DNA of 64,000 nucleotides from Phytohabitans maris (GTDB lineage Bacteria; Actinomycetota; Actinomycetes; Mycobacteriales; Micromonosporaceae): contig NZ_JAVHUY010000023.1 of the NCBI RefSeq assembly GCF_031085175.1, positions 82,026 through 146,025 on the forward strand. Reading direction: 5' to 3'. The position numbers and the translations under genes were made by a program. The notes beneath the pieces were generated by a model that had not been told where the DNA came from, made no database searches, and saw nothing but the letters and a program-made list of their open reading frames with translations. Of the stretch, positions 1-8,496 are shown piece after piece (position 1 is the stretch's first letter; the number at the start of each line of letters is the position of its first letter).

Positions 1-1188
1 GAGTTCGCCGGCTACGAGGTGGCCGGGTTGCCGTTTTTCGCGCCGGAGACGGTCACCACGGATCACGGCGGCCCGTATCGCAACCATCATCTGGTCGAGG
101 TGCAGCGGGTGCTGGGCGCCAACATTCTGCCCAGTCGCGTGCTGCGTCCCACGGACAAGCAGGCGGTCGAGCGCGTATTTGGCGCCATACGGTCGCTGCT
201 GTTCGAGCACCTGCTCGGCTACACCGGCGTCGATGTCGCCGACCGCGGCGTCGACCCGGAGGCCGACGCCGTGTTGACCATCGACGCGATGGAACACCTG
301 GTCGCCACCTGGACCGTGAAGATCTGGCAGAACAGGCGACTCGGCGAACACGCCCCGTGCTGGGATCCGGTCGGCGACCACAGCCCGAACACCCTGTTCG
401 CCGCGGCGATGGCCCAGGGCGGCTTCGCCCTGCAGATCCCCAGCCCGGAGTTGTATTACCAGCTGCTGCCGGCGCACCACCTGGCCATCCACGGCCGGCG
501 CGGGGTGAAGGTACGCGGACTGTGGTACGACGGGCCAGCACTCGACGACTACCGCGACGGGCCGTCCACACGCGGCGGCCGACACAAGGGACGGTGGGTT
601 ATCCGGCGCGACCCGCGCGATGCCCGGATCGTGTTCTTCCAGGACCCGAAGACGCACGACTGGCACCCGCTGCGCTGGGTCGGGCTACCGCCAGAGGGCG
701 AGGTGCCCGCGTTCTCCGATGCCCGGGTCCGCGACCTGCTGGCCGCAGCCCGGCGGGCCGGGCTGCGGCCCCGCACGGACACCGAGCTGCTGCCGCTGCT
801 GCTGGACCTGATCGGCGGGCACATCCCGGTCGAGGCGTGGCCCACCCGGATGGGCAAGACCGAACGCACCGCCCACGCCCGCGACACCTTGCAAGGGCAG
901 GCCGCCGCAGCGGATCGCCCGATCAGCCAGTCGTCGTCGCGGACGCAACCAGCCCGCCCGGACGCCGCGGCCTCGCCATGGCCGCCCGAACAGGGCGGCT
1001 GGCGCGAGCCGGCCCGGCAGACACAGCGGGCCGTTGACGGCGAGCGCCGCCACCGCCGCCACCAAGCCCTCGCCGACACCCGGCTCGCCGTGCCGGCCCG
1101 GTTGGGCGACGGCTTCCGACGCCGCAACCTGTTCCTGCTGCCCACCGACGACAGCGACGGCGACGCGTCCGGGTCGGAGGCGTCGTGA
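1..1188 (+). CDS. Tn7/Mu-type DDE transposase (TnsB/TniA-like), C-terminal part
   Basis: The frame is open from the first base of the window, so the 5' part lies outside it. The visible protein starts inside the integrase core. TTDHGGPY carries the second catalytic Asp and DKQAVERVFGAI the third acidic residue (Glu). A Mu-transposase-type beta-barrel C-terminus and a long basic tail rich in Arg and Gln follow, as in TnsB/TniA proteins. The stop overlaps the GTG of the next gene (GTGA), so the two are translationally coupled, as usual for transposase/ATPase pairs. In Tn7-like elements this subunit cuts and joins the transposon ends, and its C-terminal tail contacts the ATPase. The partner ATPase is broken, so the element is probably not mobile. 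Family assignment is firm; the exact Tn7-like subgroup is not. Confidence 0.8.
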   Translation, partial: EFAGYEVAGLPFFAPETVTTDHGGPYRNHHLVEVQRVLGANILPSRVLRPTDKQAVERVFGAIRSLLFEHLLGYTGVDVADRGVDPEADAVLTIDAMEHLVATWTVKIWQNRRLGEHAPCWDPVGDHSPNTLFAAAMAQGGFALQIPSPELYYQLLPAHHLAIHGRRGVKVRGLWYDGPALDDYRDGPSTRGGRHKGRWVIRRDPRDARIVFFQDPKTHDWHPLRWVGLPPEGEVPAFSDARVRDLLAAARRAGLRPRTDTELLPLLLDLIGGHIPVEAWPTRMGKTERTAHARDTLQGQAAAADRPISQSSSRTQPARPDAAASPWPPEQGGWREPARQTQRAVDGERRHRRHQALADTRLAVPARLGDGFRRRNLFLLPTDDSDGDASGSEAS

Positions 1189-1890
1189 CCACCGAACCGC
1201 GCCAACCACCAGCGGACGGCACGCTATCGTTCGTGTTGCCCGGACCGGTCGCTGACCGGCAGACCGTGCAAGGGTGGCGGCGATGGCGGCTGACCCGCCA
1301 CGCGTTCGTCCCCGCACCCGCGTTGAGCATCGCGCAGTACCGGACGTTGAGCCCACGCAAGCGGCATCTGCACGACCTGCACCGCGCCGCCACCCACGCG
1401 AACCTGCCGTTGCAGGACACCCCGATGAGCCTGGCGGTCACCCGCATCATGCGGTCCCGGCTGCAGACCAACGCGCTCAAGCACAAGCCGACCACCCGCG
1501 CCGGGCTGATGATCACCGGCGGCGGGTATCAGGGCAAGACCGAGACCGCGTGCGAGATCGCCGCCGGCTTCGAGGACGCCTGGCTGGACCTGCACCACCA
1601 GCTCAACCCGAACGCGATTCCGGGAACCCGGGACCTGCACGCCACGGTCGCCTACGTACAAACCCCGGTGACCGCCAAGCCGAAGAGCACCTGCGAGGCG
1701 ATCCTGGACTTCTTCGGCGCCGACCACCACAAAATGACCCTCCCGCAGCTGACCCGCGCGGTGCGCACATCGTTGCATGACCACGGCGTACGGGCACTGC
1801 TGCTAGACGACATCACCCGGCTGAAGATGCACCGCGCCGACGACCAGGACAGCCTGGACCTGCTGCGCGCGTTCATGAGCATGAACTCCA
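1185..1890 (+). pseudogene. TnsC/TniB-like AAA+ transposition ATPase, 3'-truncated
   Basis: About 235 residues remain. The Walker A motif is GGGYQGKTET (about residue 110) and Walker B is ALLLDDITRL (about residue 205), matching AAA+ ATPases of the TnsC/TniB type that choose targets for the transposase. The coding match stops at LLRAFMSMN. The family continues with a hydrophobic strand (sensor 1), but here the frame runs antisense into a membrane-protein gene and stops only at 2087. Sensor 1, the arginine finger and the C-terminal helices are missing, so the protein cannot be functional. The start is the GTG overlapping the TnsB stop. No TniQ-like third gene is visible. The truncation point coincides with the break in the opposing gene, which points to one recombination or deletion event. 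Confidence 0.75.
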
Positions 1891-2398
1891 GCCAGACGAA
1901 GGCGACCAGGGCGACGGCGGCAGGCCAGTACCCGCACCGTGGCGGCAGAGTCATCAGCCCCTGCTCCGGTGCCTGGCCCACCAGACGGGACAGACCCATG
2001 TGCAGGGTGCGGAGCGGACTGATTCGCTTCCACACCGGACCGATCAGTGCCGACAGTAGGGGGACGCAGACCCAGATCCAGACGTAGAGCACGCCGGGCG
2101 CGGGGTTGTCCCGGCCGAGCGCGGGCCCGAACAGCAACACCGCGATCACCCAGCCGGCAAGCACCACACCGAACATGCGTGACGCGACGCCAACCGCGCG
2201 GGCGTCGAGTATTTGGGTCAGGAACCGGGGCAGCGGCCTACCAGCCGTAGCGCCGTGGAACCGCGACCGTGGCCAGGCGCGGGTGAGGATCACGAAGGTC
2301 GCTGCCAGCGCGACGACCGCACCGCCCACGGCGTAGTCGAACGGGATCGGCAGATCCTGCCGGCCGCCGATGCCGTGCGCCAGGATCGGGCCGCTCAC
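1890..2398 (-). pseudogene. Polytopic membrane protein of a copper/cupredoxin gene pair, 3'-truncated
   Basis: The start is the GTG that overlaps the stop of the upstream cupredoxin-like gene (GTGA), so the two are coupled. The product begins MSGPILAHGIGGRQDLPIP and shows at least four hydrophobic segments (around residues 22-45, 75-95, 105-125 and 155-170). Proteins of this kind in actinobacteria sit beside cupredoxin-like lipoproteins and are poorly characterised. Recognisable sequence ends at FVWLE (about residue 170), exactly where the transposon-derived TnsC sequence begins on the other strand. Translation then continues in antisense sequence to 1652. The missing part would hold the last membrane segments. 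Confidence 0.6.
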
Positions 2399-2865
2399 CG
2401 TACGAGTAGCTGGGTCAGCAGCATGCCGGTCTCATGGGTCTCCACCTCGAACAGGCCTGTCTGGTCGGCGACGAACTCAATGGTTGCATCGTGGCCCGGC
2501 CCGACCGCAGCCTCCCGGTCGTAGCCGTGCACGTGTACCTCGTCGGCGACATCGCTGTGGACGACCAGGCGAACCCTTTCTCCCTTGCGGACAGTGACCC
2601 GCCCAGGTGCCGGGTCGACTTCGCCACCCCTGACGGTGACCTCGACAAGGCGGGCGTCGGTGGCAGGCGAGGAGCCCGATAGTGATGGCCCAGCCGACGC
2701 GCCCTCCACCGACGACGCACCGGCAGACGGTGACCCGGCTCCCGACCGGGTCGAGCGTGGCTGCGACACGTCCCGGCCGCGCTCGCACCCGGTGGCGGTC
2801 AACAACATGGTTGCGACGGCTACCGCCAGCAGCGGCCGGCAGGACTTGCGGAGCAGGGGGCTCAT
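2395..2865 (-). CDS. Cupredoxin-like lipoprotein
   Basis: A 156-residue lipoprotein. A hydrophobic signal segment ends in a lipobox LTATGC, giving a predicted lipidated Cys at about residue 27. A Ser/Gly-rich linker follows, then an approximately 85-residue beta-sandwich resembling the cupredoxin_1/EfeO-type domain (pattern VTVRKGERVRLVVHSDVADEV, split by strands, then HVHGYD). His residues are present in HVHGYD, but the Cys and Met ligands of a classical blue-copper site are not obvious, so metal binding is uncertain. It lies upstream of, and overlaps, the truncated membrane protein; the two were probably one operon. Acts outside the membrane, anchored by lipid. Confidence 0.7.
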   Translation of the reverse strand: MSPLLRKSCRPLLAVAVATMLLTATGCERGRDVSQPRSTRSGAGSPSAGASSVEGASAGPSLSGSSPATDARLVEVTVRGGEVDPAPGRVTVRKGERVRLVVHSDVADEVHVHGYDREAAVGPGHDATIEFVADQTGLFEVETHETGMLLTQLLVR

Positions 2866-2961
2866 GGTCCATTAGTCGCCGCCCGCCCCTGCCTGGTTCC
2901 GGCTATCTATGCGGCCACCAGCCGCGTGCCCGAGAGGCCGATGAGGACCTAGGCAGTCCGG

Positions 2962-3414
2962 TTATCGTCCCCGCGACGGTCGGGTCCGCGGCGACGGGCT
3001 CGGCGGTCGGGGCGTGAGGTCCGGTAGCCGCCGGCTGGGACGGCGCCGGCGTGCTGGGCGCACGGGGGTGCACCACTGGGCTGTACGTCCGCTCATGGTG
3101 GCGGGAGTCGGTCCGGGGCCTGTCTGTAGCTGCAGTAGTGCGCGGATCAGCGGCGAGGTGCCGCAGACCGCCAGGGCGACGCCTGCCACCGCGCATGCAC
3201 GGTTGGCCGCGGCAAGGCAGCCGACGCCGGCCTGATCCACATGCACAACGCCGGTGAAATCCACCACGATGCAACGGGGGCGCGGCAGGCTTCCAGCCTC
3301 AGCGGTGATCGCCGCCTGCAGGTCGGCGGCTGTCCGGTGGTCAAGCGTTCCGCGCAGGTCGAGGATGACCGACTCGCTGTCATGCCAATAGACGTGGGCG
3401 ATCGATAGCGTCAC
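2962..3414 (-). CDS. STAS-domain protein (anti-sigma factor antagonist-like)
   Basis: GTG 3414 (VTLSIAHVYW) is preferred because STAS homology starts there; the frame is open further upstream but without similarity. Of 150 residues, the first 105 or so form the STAS fold: ILDLRGTLDHRTAADL, then CIVVDFTGVVHVDQAGVGCL. The serine phosphorylated in SpoIIAA-type proteins (the DSSG motif) is Gln here (DQAG), so the protein cannot be switched by the usual kinase. About 45 residues of Arg/Pro-rich tail follow. No sigma factor or anti-sigma kinase is adjacent. It is the first of five STAS genes in this region. Confidence 0.75.
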   Translation of the reverse strand: MTLSIAHVYWHDSESVILDLRGTLDHRTAADLQAAITAEAGSLPRPRCIVVDFTGVVHVDQAGVGCLAAANRACAVAGVALAVCGTSPLIRALLQLQTGPGPTPATMSGRTAQWCTPVRPARRRRPSRRLPDLTPRPPSPSPRTRPSRGR

Positions 3415-3696
3415 GACAGGCCCTGACCAGCGGTGTGGTGCGACGCCTGTGCGTCTCGTCGCTGCGTGCGTGGCATGGTCAGTCTCCTTCCGGACCGCCG
3501 ACCAGCTTTCCCAGCACACCCACGGCCGCGCATGCGGCGACAGCCGCCGCAACGCTCATCGGCGACGTCTGGGGTGGCTGCGTCGGTCCATGGGCTCGTC
3601 GCGGGGCCGGCACCCGGCGGGCACATGGCCGGCAGCGTGCGGGTCGCCAGTCGCGGCACGGCCCGCCCAACCCGCCTGTCGCCGTGTCCCGTCCAT
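3415..3696. other. Intergenic gap, no gene recognised
   Basis: About 280 bases between the STAS gene and the GerMN lipoprotein, both on the minus strand. Open frames on both strands are arginine- and proline-rich and look like GC-bias shadows. No clear promoter or terminator is visible. Confidence 0.4.
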
Positions 3697-4287
3697 CTAC
3701 GGGCCAGCGAGCAGGCTCGCGTAGTCGGCAGCCGTGGCCGGCGCATCAGCCAGCGACCCGTCGGCACGCGGCACACCGACGACCTGGCCGTCCCGGGTGA
3801 ACGAGACTGCCGTGATGGCGTCCTTGGCGGTGAGCGTGCAGACGATCTGGGCGAAGGCGAGGATCTGGTCGGTGCGGCCGCTCTCGTCCAACCCGGCCGT
3901 GAGCTCGACGGTGGCTCGCCCGTCATCCAGCTGGACGCCGACGACGATGTCGTTGCCGAGCAGGGCGCTGGTCAGGCCGTCGCGTTGCTCCGCGTCGGTG
4001 GGTCCGGCGAGCAGGTCGTCGACGAGCTCGTCCACGCTGGGCTGGGCGTCGAGGTTGCGGGTGACGGCGACCAGTTCGCCGTCCTGTACGAAGTAGAGGC
4101 GTTCCTGGATGGGGCCGGCGCCGGGTCCGGGGTCTGGCGGTGTCTGGGTCGCCCAGGCGTGCGAGATGCCGTTGGGTGGGTTCGCTTCGCGGGGGATGTT
4201 TTCGGCTTGGACGCCGCAGCCGGTGGCGGCGGCTACGAGCAGCAGAGTCAGCGCGGCAACGCCCCGGCGACGGCGGGGCGTGGTCAC
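3697..4287 (-). CDS. GerMN-domain lipoprotein
   Basis: 196 residues from GTG 4287, which overlaps the stop of the histidine kinase gene (GTGA), so it is the third gene of a response regulator-kinase-lipoprotein operon. The signal peptide ends in a lipobox ATGC with a predicted lipidated Cys near residue 24. A GerMN domain follows (LYFVQDGELVAVTRNL, then VDDLLAGPTDAEQRDGLTSA and a VELTAGL strand), the fold found in spore protein GerM and in actinobacterial LpqB. In LpqB systems the lipoprotein modulates the neighbouring sensor kinase; by position this one could do the same here, which is inference. Confidence 0.8.
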   Translation of the reverse strand: MTTPRRRRGVAALTLLLVAAATGCGVQAENIPREANPPNGISHAWATQTPPDPGPGAGPIQERLYFVQDGELVAVTRNLDAQPSVDELVDDLLAGPTDAEQRDGLTSALLGNDIVVGVQLDDGRATVELTAGLDESGRTDQILAFAQIVCTLTAKDAITAVSFTRDGQVVGVPRADGSLADAPATAADYASLLAGP

Positions 4288-5639
4288 GGGTTCGCCCTGG
4301 GCAGTTCGACCCGGAAGCGGGCGCCGCCGCCGGGCCGGTCGGTCACGCTCACACGACCGCCGTGTGCGCTGGCGTGCCGGGCCACGAGTGCCAGGCCGAG
4401 GCCGGTGCCGTCGCTGTCGCCGCGGGCGCTGGCGGCGCGGCCGCGCACGAACCTGTCGAAGATGGCCTCGCGGTCTTCCGGTCGCACGCCGGGCCCCTCG
4501 TCGTCCACCTCCAGCACGAACGCGTCGGGCATCTGGCTGAGGGACACGGCGGTCGCGCCGCCGCCGTGCCGGTCGGCGTTGTCCAGCAGGTTGCCCAGGA
4601 TCTGGATGAAGCGGCGACGGTCGACCGACCACCTCGCGGTGCTCCCCTCGGCCACCCGCACCACCTGTTCGGGCAGGCCGCGTGCGCGGCATTCCTCGCG
4701 GGCCATGGCGGCGACGTCAACCGGTGTGCGCTGGATCGGTTGATCGTCGCGGGCCAGCTCCAGCAGGTCGGCGACCAGCCGCTGGAACCGGTCCACCTCC
4801 TCGGACAGCAGGGTGACGGCGGTGGCGGCCCGGCCGCCCAGTTGGGGTCGGTGCCGGTCCAGCACGCTGGTCGCCGCGGACAGCGTCTGCAGGGGTGAGC
4901 GCAGCTCGTGGCTGACGTCGGCGGCGAACCGGCGGTCCCGTTCCAGCCGGGCCGAAAGCTGGTCCACCATTTCGTTGAACGAGGTCGTCAAGCGTTCCAG
5001 GTCGGGTTCGGTGGCCGGGTCGAGGCGTGCGTTGAGGTCTCCGGCGGTGATCTCGCGGGCGGCGGCGGTGACCGTGTCGAGGGGGCGTAGCACGCGGCGG
5101 GTCAGGTACCAGCCGAAGCCCGCGCCGGCCGCGGTCGTGCCCGCGGCGACCAGGGTGAGCACGAGGGCGAGGGTGCGTAGGGTCTGGTCGAGCTCGCGCA
5201 TCGAGTCGATGACGTAGAAGCCGCTGTTGGACGGGAGCGGCACGCCGACGACGACGGCCGGGCCGCTGTCGGTGTGGACGCGCTGTTTGCTGAGCTTGCC
5301 CTGCTCGACCATGCCTTGCAGGGCGGGTGGGATGGCGTCGGTCAGGCCGGCGTCGGCGGCGCGGGCGTACCAACGTCCGTCGCGGTGCAGCAGAGCACGG
5401 CGGGTGTTTCCGGTGTTGAGGGTGCTGAGCACCGCGGAGACGTCGGGCCGCTCGGTGGCCAGCCCGGCGTGCACCACGCCCGCGTCCAGGTACGCCGAAC
5501 GTAGGGCGCTGCGTTCTCGGCCGGCCATCAGCGCCCGCTCGGTGAGCTCGTACGACAGCGCCGCCATCGACGCGGACAGCGCGAACGCGCCCGCCGCGAA
5601 CGCGGCGGCGACCCGGGTGCGCAGGCCAGGACGTCTCAT
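4284..5639 (-). CDS. Sensor histidine kinase
   Basis: 451 residues. ATG 5639 overlaps the response regulator stop (ATGA); the longer frame to 6131 is antisense to that gene and is rejected. An N-terminal membrane segment (about 10-30), an extracytoplasmic sensor region (about 35-150), a second membrane segment (about 155-180) and HAMP come first. The HisKA domain has the phospho-acceptor in VSHELRSPL, and the ATPase has an N box NLLDNADRHG, a G1 box DEGPGV and a G2 box GTGLGLALV. All catalytic motifs are intact. It pairs with the OmpR-type regulator upstream and the GerMN lipoprotein downstream, an arrangement like MtrB with LpqB. The signal is unknown. Confidence 0.92.
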   Translation of the reverse strand: MRRPGLRTRVAAAFAAGAFALSASMAALSYELTERALMAGRERSALRSAYLDAGVVHAGLATERPDVSAVLSTLNTGNTRRALLHRDGRWYARAADAGLTDAIPPALQGMVEQGKLSKQRVHTDSGPAVVVGVPLPSNSGFYVIDSMRELDQTLRTLALVLTLVAAGTTAAGAGFGWYLTRRVLRPLDTVTAAAREITAGDLNARLDPATEPDLERLTTSFNEMVDQLSARLERDRRFAADVSHELRSPLQTLSAATSVLDRHRPQLGGRAATAVTLLSEEVDRFQRLVADLLELARDDQPIQRTPVDVAAMAREECRARGLPEQVVRVAEGSTARWSVDRRRFIQILGNLLDNADRHGGGATAVSLSQMPDAFVLEVDDEGPGVRPEDREAIFDRFVRGRAASARGDSDGTGLGLALVARHASAHGGRVSVTDRPGGGARFRVELPRANP

Positions 5640-6316
5640 CGCTGCAGCTTGTAGCCCATGCCGCGGACGGTGACCAGGTGCCGGGGCGCGGTCGGGTCGT
5701 CCTCGATCTTCTGCCGCAGGCGTCCGATGTGGACGTCGACGAGTCGTTCGTCGCCGTAGGCGTACTCCCAGACCCGTTCCAGCAGCTGCGCCCGGGACAG
5801 CACCCGCCCGGGGTGTTCGGCCAGTTCGCACAGCAGCCGGAACTCGGTGCGGGTGACCGCCACCGGCTTGCCGCGCAGCGCGACCTCGCCGGCTTCGGGC
5901 CGGATCTCGAGGTCGTCGAAGACCAGCGCGGGTACGGCGGCGGCCGCAGTGGCGGTCCGGGCGCGGCGCCGCAACGCGCGCAGCCGCGCGGACAGCTCCT
6001 TCACGGCGATCGGCTTGACTACGTAGTCGTCCGCGCCGGCTTCGAGGGCGGCGACGATGTCGTGGGTGTCGTCGCGGGCGCTGACGACCACGATCGGCAC
6101 GTCGTCGCGGGCCCGCAGCTGGCGGATGCACTCGTAGCCGTCGATGCCGGGCAGCATCAGGTCGACCAGGACCGTGTCGGCCGGCGCGCGCTTCTGCTCC
6201 CGCAGGCCCTCCTCGGCGGTGGCAGCTCCCCTTACCGTGTAGCCCTCGTCTTCGAGGCCGAGCGTCAACGACAGCCGGATCCGGTCGTCGTCCTCGATCA
6301 GCAACACCTGCTCCAT
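5636..6316 (-). CDS. OmpR-family response regulator
   Basis: 226 residues from ATG 6316 (MEQVLLIEDDD); an in-frame GTG at 6337 is a possible longer start. Receiver domain residues 1-115: acidic pocket EDDD, phospho-acceptor Asp in VLVDLMLPGIDG, and conserved Lys in VVKPI. The C-terminal winged helix (about 130-225) has ELAEHPGRVLSRAQLLERVW and VDVHIGRLRQKIED, typical of OmpR/PhoB DNA-binding domains, which recognise direct repeats of about 11 bp. A repeat of exactly that kind lies upstream at 6378-6394 and at two other promoters in this window. It is therefore a candidate regulator of them and of its own operon (inference). Confidence 0.92.
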   Translation of the reverse strand: MEQVLLIEDDDRIRLSLTLGLEDEGYTVRGAATAEEGLREQKRAPADTVLVDLMLPGIDGYECIRQLRARDDVPIVVVSARDDTHDIVAALEAGADDYVVKPIAVKELSARLRALRRRARTATAAAAVPALVFDDLEIRPEAGEVALRGKPVAVTRTEFRLLCELAEHPGRVLSRAQLLERVWEYAYGDERLVDVHIGRLRQKIEDDPTAPRHLVTVRGMGYKLQR

Positions 6317-6377
6317 CGCTAAATCATGCCCAGCCACACCGCCGATTAGGCAGCCCGGGCGGGCACCCGGAGCGGTT

Positions 6378-6394
6378 TGTCATGGGACTGTCAC
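6378..6394 (+). promoter_or_regulatory. TGTCA direct-repeat operator, copy A
   Basis: TGTCATGGGACTGTCAC: two TGTCA blocks 11 bp apart. It lies between the response regulator start (6316, minus) and the STAS start (6477, plus). Near-identical sites occur at 12661-12677 (inverted) and 20263-20279. Confidence 0.5.
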
Positions 6395-6476
6395 GAGACC
6401 GCGGACGGACCGCCATACCACGTCAAGAGGCTGGACAGGCCCCAGATCACCACGACCGGCACGCGGAGGTTCGCAC

Positions 6477-6881
6477 GTGAGTACCCCAGCCCTGGCCGAA
6501 CAGCCGCTACGGCCGGGCCGAGTGCCACTGGTCGAGGTCGTCATCACCGAGCCGATCGACGCACAGTCCGCGCCCCACGTGCGGGCCCTGCTCGACGAGG
6601 CTCTGGCACTTCGCCCGGAGCACCTCGTGGTGGATCTCGCCGGCTGTCCGAGTATCGACGCGTCCGGGGTCGCCGCCCTACTGGAGACCCACCGTCAGGC
6701 GATGCGCGATGGTGGGCGGCTCAGCCTGCGGGCGCCGTCCGTCGGTGTACACCGCAACCTTCGCCTGGCCCGCGTGGCGAACGTGCTGCACATCGTCTTG
6801 CCTGAGGTCACGCTGCCGGCCGAGGAGTGGTCCGCCGCGGCCGGCAGCGGCGCACTCGTGGACCCGCGGCCGGCGCGGTGA
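6477..6881 (+). CDS. STAS-domain protein
   Basis: 134 residues from GTG 6477. The STAS fold occupies about residues 15-115: VEVVITEPIDAQSAPHVRAL, then LVVDLAGCPSIDASGVAALLE and LSLRAPSVGVHRNLRLARV. The SpoIIAA-type phospho-serine position is Ala (DASG). It is a close paralogue of the STAS protein at 12220-12588; both share the LRAPS and LRLARV/LRIARV segments. Transcribed away from the response regulator, with the TGTCA repeat 83 bases upstream. A strong hairpin follows the stop, so it is probably monocistronic or attenuated before the next gene. Confidence 0.85.
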   Translation: MSTPALAEQPLRPGRVPLVEVVITEPIDAQSAPHVRALLDEALALRPEHLVVDLAGCPSIDASGVAALLETHRQAMRDGGRLSLRAPSVGVHRNLRLARVANVLHIVLPEVTLPAEEWSAAAGSGALVDPRPAR

Positions 6882-6899
6882 CGACGGCGCCCTCGAGCC

Positions 6900-6941
6900 C
6901 CTCACCCCGCCCTTCCCATCCCCCCGACGGGCGGGGTGAGG
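6900..6941 (+). terminator. Perfect 13-bp hairpin after the STAS gene
   Basis: CCTCACCCCGCCC at 6900-6912 is the exact reverse complement of GGGCGGGGTGAGG at 6929-6941, with a 16-base loop. No T-run follows, as is common for high-GC intrinsic terminators. It separates the STAS gene from the otsA-like gene 31 bases later. Confidence 0.6.
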
Positions 6942-6972
6942 CAGGCGCCACAACCGTCCACATCGGAGTATC

Positions 6973-8421
6973 ATGACCGCGTCCCATGGCCCGCACCAGC
7001 ACGACCTGGTGGTGGTCTCGCACCGGCTGCCGGTTGCGGTCGACGAGGCCGGGCCGAGGTGGGCGGACCGGATCGGTGACGGCACAGCGGCCCTGGGCCC
7101 GGCCGTAGCCGCCCGCGGCGGCGTCTGGCTCGGTTGGGCCGCACGCGCCAACGTATCGACCGCTTCGTTCGCGCACGCGGGCCTGCGCCTGCACCCGGTC
7201 GCCCTGTCCGATCGCGATGTCATGGACTACGAGCGGGGATACTGCGCCGGCACGCTCGCCCCGCTCTACCACGGGCGGGTCGAGACGCCCGAGTTCCGCG
7301 ACCAGTGGCGCCTGGCCTACCAGCGAGTCAACCAGCGGTTCGCGGACGCCGCCGCCACCCTGGCCGCCCCAGGCGGCGTCGTCTGGGTGCACGACTACCA
7401 CCTACAGGCCGTACCTGCCCTGCTGCGCCGGCGCCGACCCGACCTGCGCATCGGCATGTCCCTGCACGCACCGTTTCCCCCGGCCGAACTGTTCGTACAG
7501 CTGCCGACCCGGGCGCAGACCCTGTACGGACTGCTCGGCGCCGACCTGATCAGCGTGCCGCACCCGCGGGCGGCCGCCACCGTGCTCGAGCTCGCCGCGG
7601 ATCTACTGCACCTGCCGGTGCGCGGCGGTACGGTGACCGTCGACGGCCGGCGGGTCATGGTCGGCGCCTTTCCGGTGTCGATCGACGCGGCCGCTGTCGA
7701 ACAGCTGGCCGCGGCCGATGCGATACGTGCACGGGCGGCCGGTATCCGGGCGAATCTGCACGGCGCCCGCACTGTCCTGCTGGCCGTCAACCGGCTGGAT
7801 CCGGCCGAGGGAACCGAGCAACGCCTCGACGCCTACGCCACCTTGCTCGGCACCGGACGCTTGGACCCCGGCCGCACCGTCCTGGTCGAGGTCGCCGCCC
7901 CTGACGGGCCGGACACCCCTCGCCGGGAACGGACCCGCGCACGGATCGACCGCCGGGTCGCGCAGATCAACGGCGAACACGCCCGCATCGGACACCCGGT
8001 CATCCACTACCTACGCCGCAGCCCGCCGCTGCCGGAACGGGTAGCGCTCTACCTGGCCGCGGATGTCCTGCTCGCCACACCGCTGAGCGCCGGCACCCCG
8101 ACCACCGCCAAAGAGTTCCTCGTCACACGCACCGACGACACCGCCCGTCTGGTGCTCAGCGAGTTCACCGCCGAGCAGCTGCCCGGGGTCGCCACCGTCA
8201 ACCCCAACGACCCGGACGCCCTCCTCGACGCGATCGCGGCGGCCGCGGCCGCGGCCGAGACCGGGGTCCGTTCCGCCGATCTGAACGCCGCCCGGCAACG
8301 GCTGCAGGGGCAGGACGTGGACAGCTGGGTCGAAGGTCTTCTGCACACGCTCGCCGCCCCGCCACCGCTAACCGACGCCGGCGGCGATCCACGCTACGTC
8401 GCCATCGGAACCCCGCCCTGA
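6973..8421 (+). CDS. Trehalose-6-phosphate synthase homologue (GT20), probably degenerate
   Basis: 482 residues, near normal OtsA length. GT20 features: VVVSHRLPV at the N-terminus, WVHDYHL (the Asp130 region of E. coli OtsA), SLHAPFPP (His154 region) and VNRLD (Arg262). The canonical DYSKG is DPAEG, so the Lys267 equivalent is Glu. The DGMNLVAKE loop reads AGTPTTAKE, so the Asp361 equivalent is Ala, although the final Glu is kept. The N-terminal glycine loop is also atypical. OtsA joins UDP- or GDP-glucose to glucose-6-phosphate; with two donor-site residues lost this protein may be inactive or act on something else. No trehalose phosphatase gene is nearby. The ATG start follows the hairpin. 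Confidence 0.75.
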   Translation: MTASHGPHQHDLVVVSHRLPVAVDEAGPRWADRIGDGTAALGPAVAARGGVWLGWAARANVSTASFAHAGLRLHPVALSDRDVMDYERGYCAGTLAPLYHGRVETPEFRDQWRLAYQRVNQRFADAAATLAAPGGVVWVHDYHLQAVPALLRRRRPDLRIGMSLHAPFPPAELFVQLPTRAQTLYGLLGADLISVPHPRAAATVLELAADLLHLPVRGGTVTVDGRRVMVGAFPVSIDAAAVEQLAAADAIRARAAGIRANLHGARTVLLAVNRLDPAEGTEQRLDAYATLLGTGRLDPGRTVLVEVAAPDGPDTPRRERTRARIDRRVAQINGEHARIGHPVIHYLRRSPPLPERVALYLAADVLLATPLSAGTPTTAKEFLVTRTDDTARLVLSEFTAEQLPGVATVNPNDPDALLDAIAAAAAAAETGVRSADLNAARQRLQGQDVDSWVEGLLHTLAAPPPLTDAGGDPRYVAIGTPP

Positions 8422-8496
8422 CCCCCCTGACCCCCGGCCGCGCCCGCGCAGACGGCAGCACCTGAACCCGACAGGAAGGCAAGGAGTCCCACACGA

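Noticed and set aside
4284..6131. 615-residue extended kinase frame
   Set aside because: The extra N-terminal part is antisense-like Arg/Pro sequence overlapping the response regulator; ATG 5639 with an ATGA overlap is the natural start.
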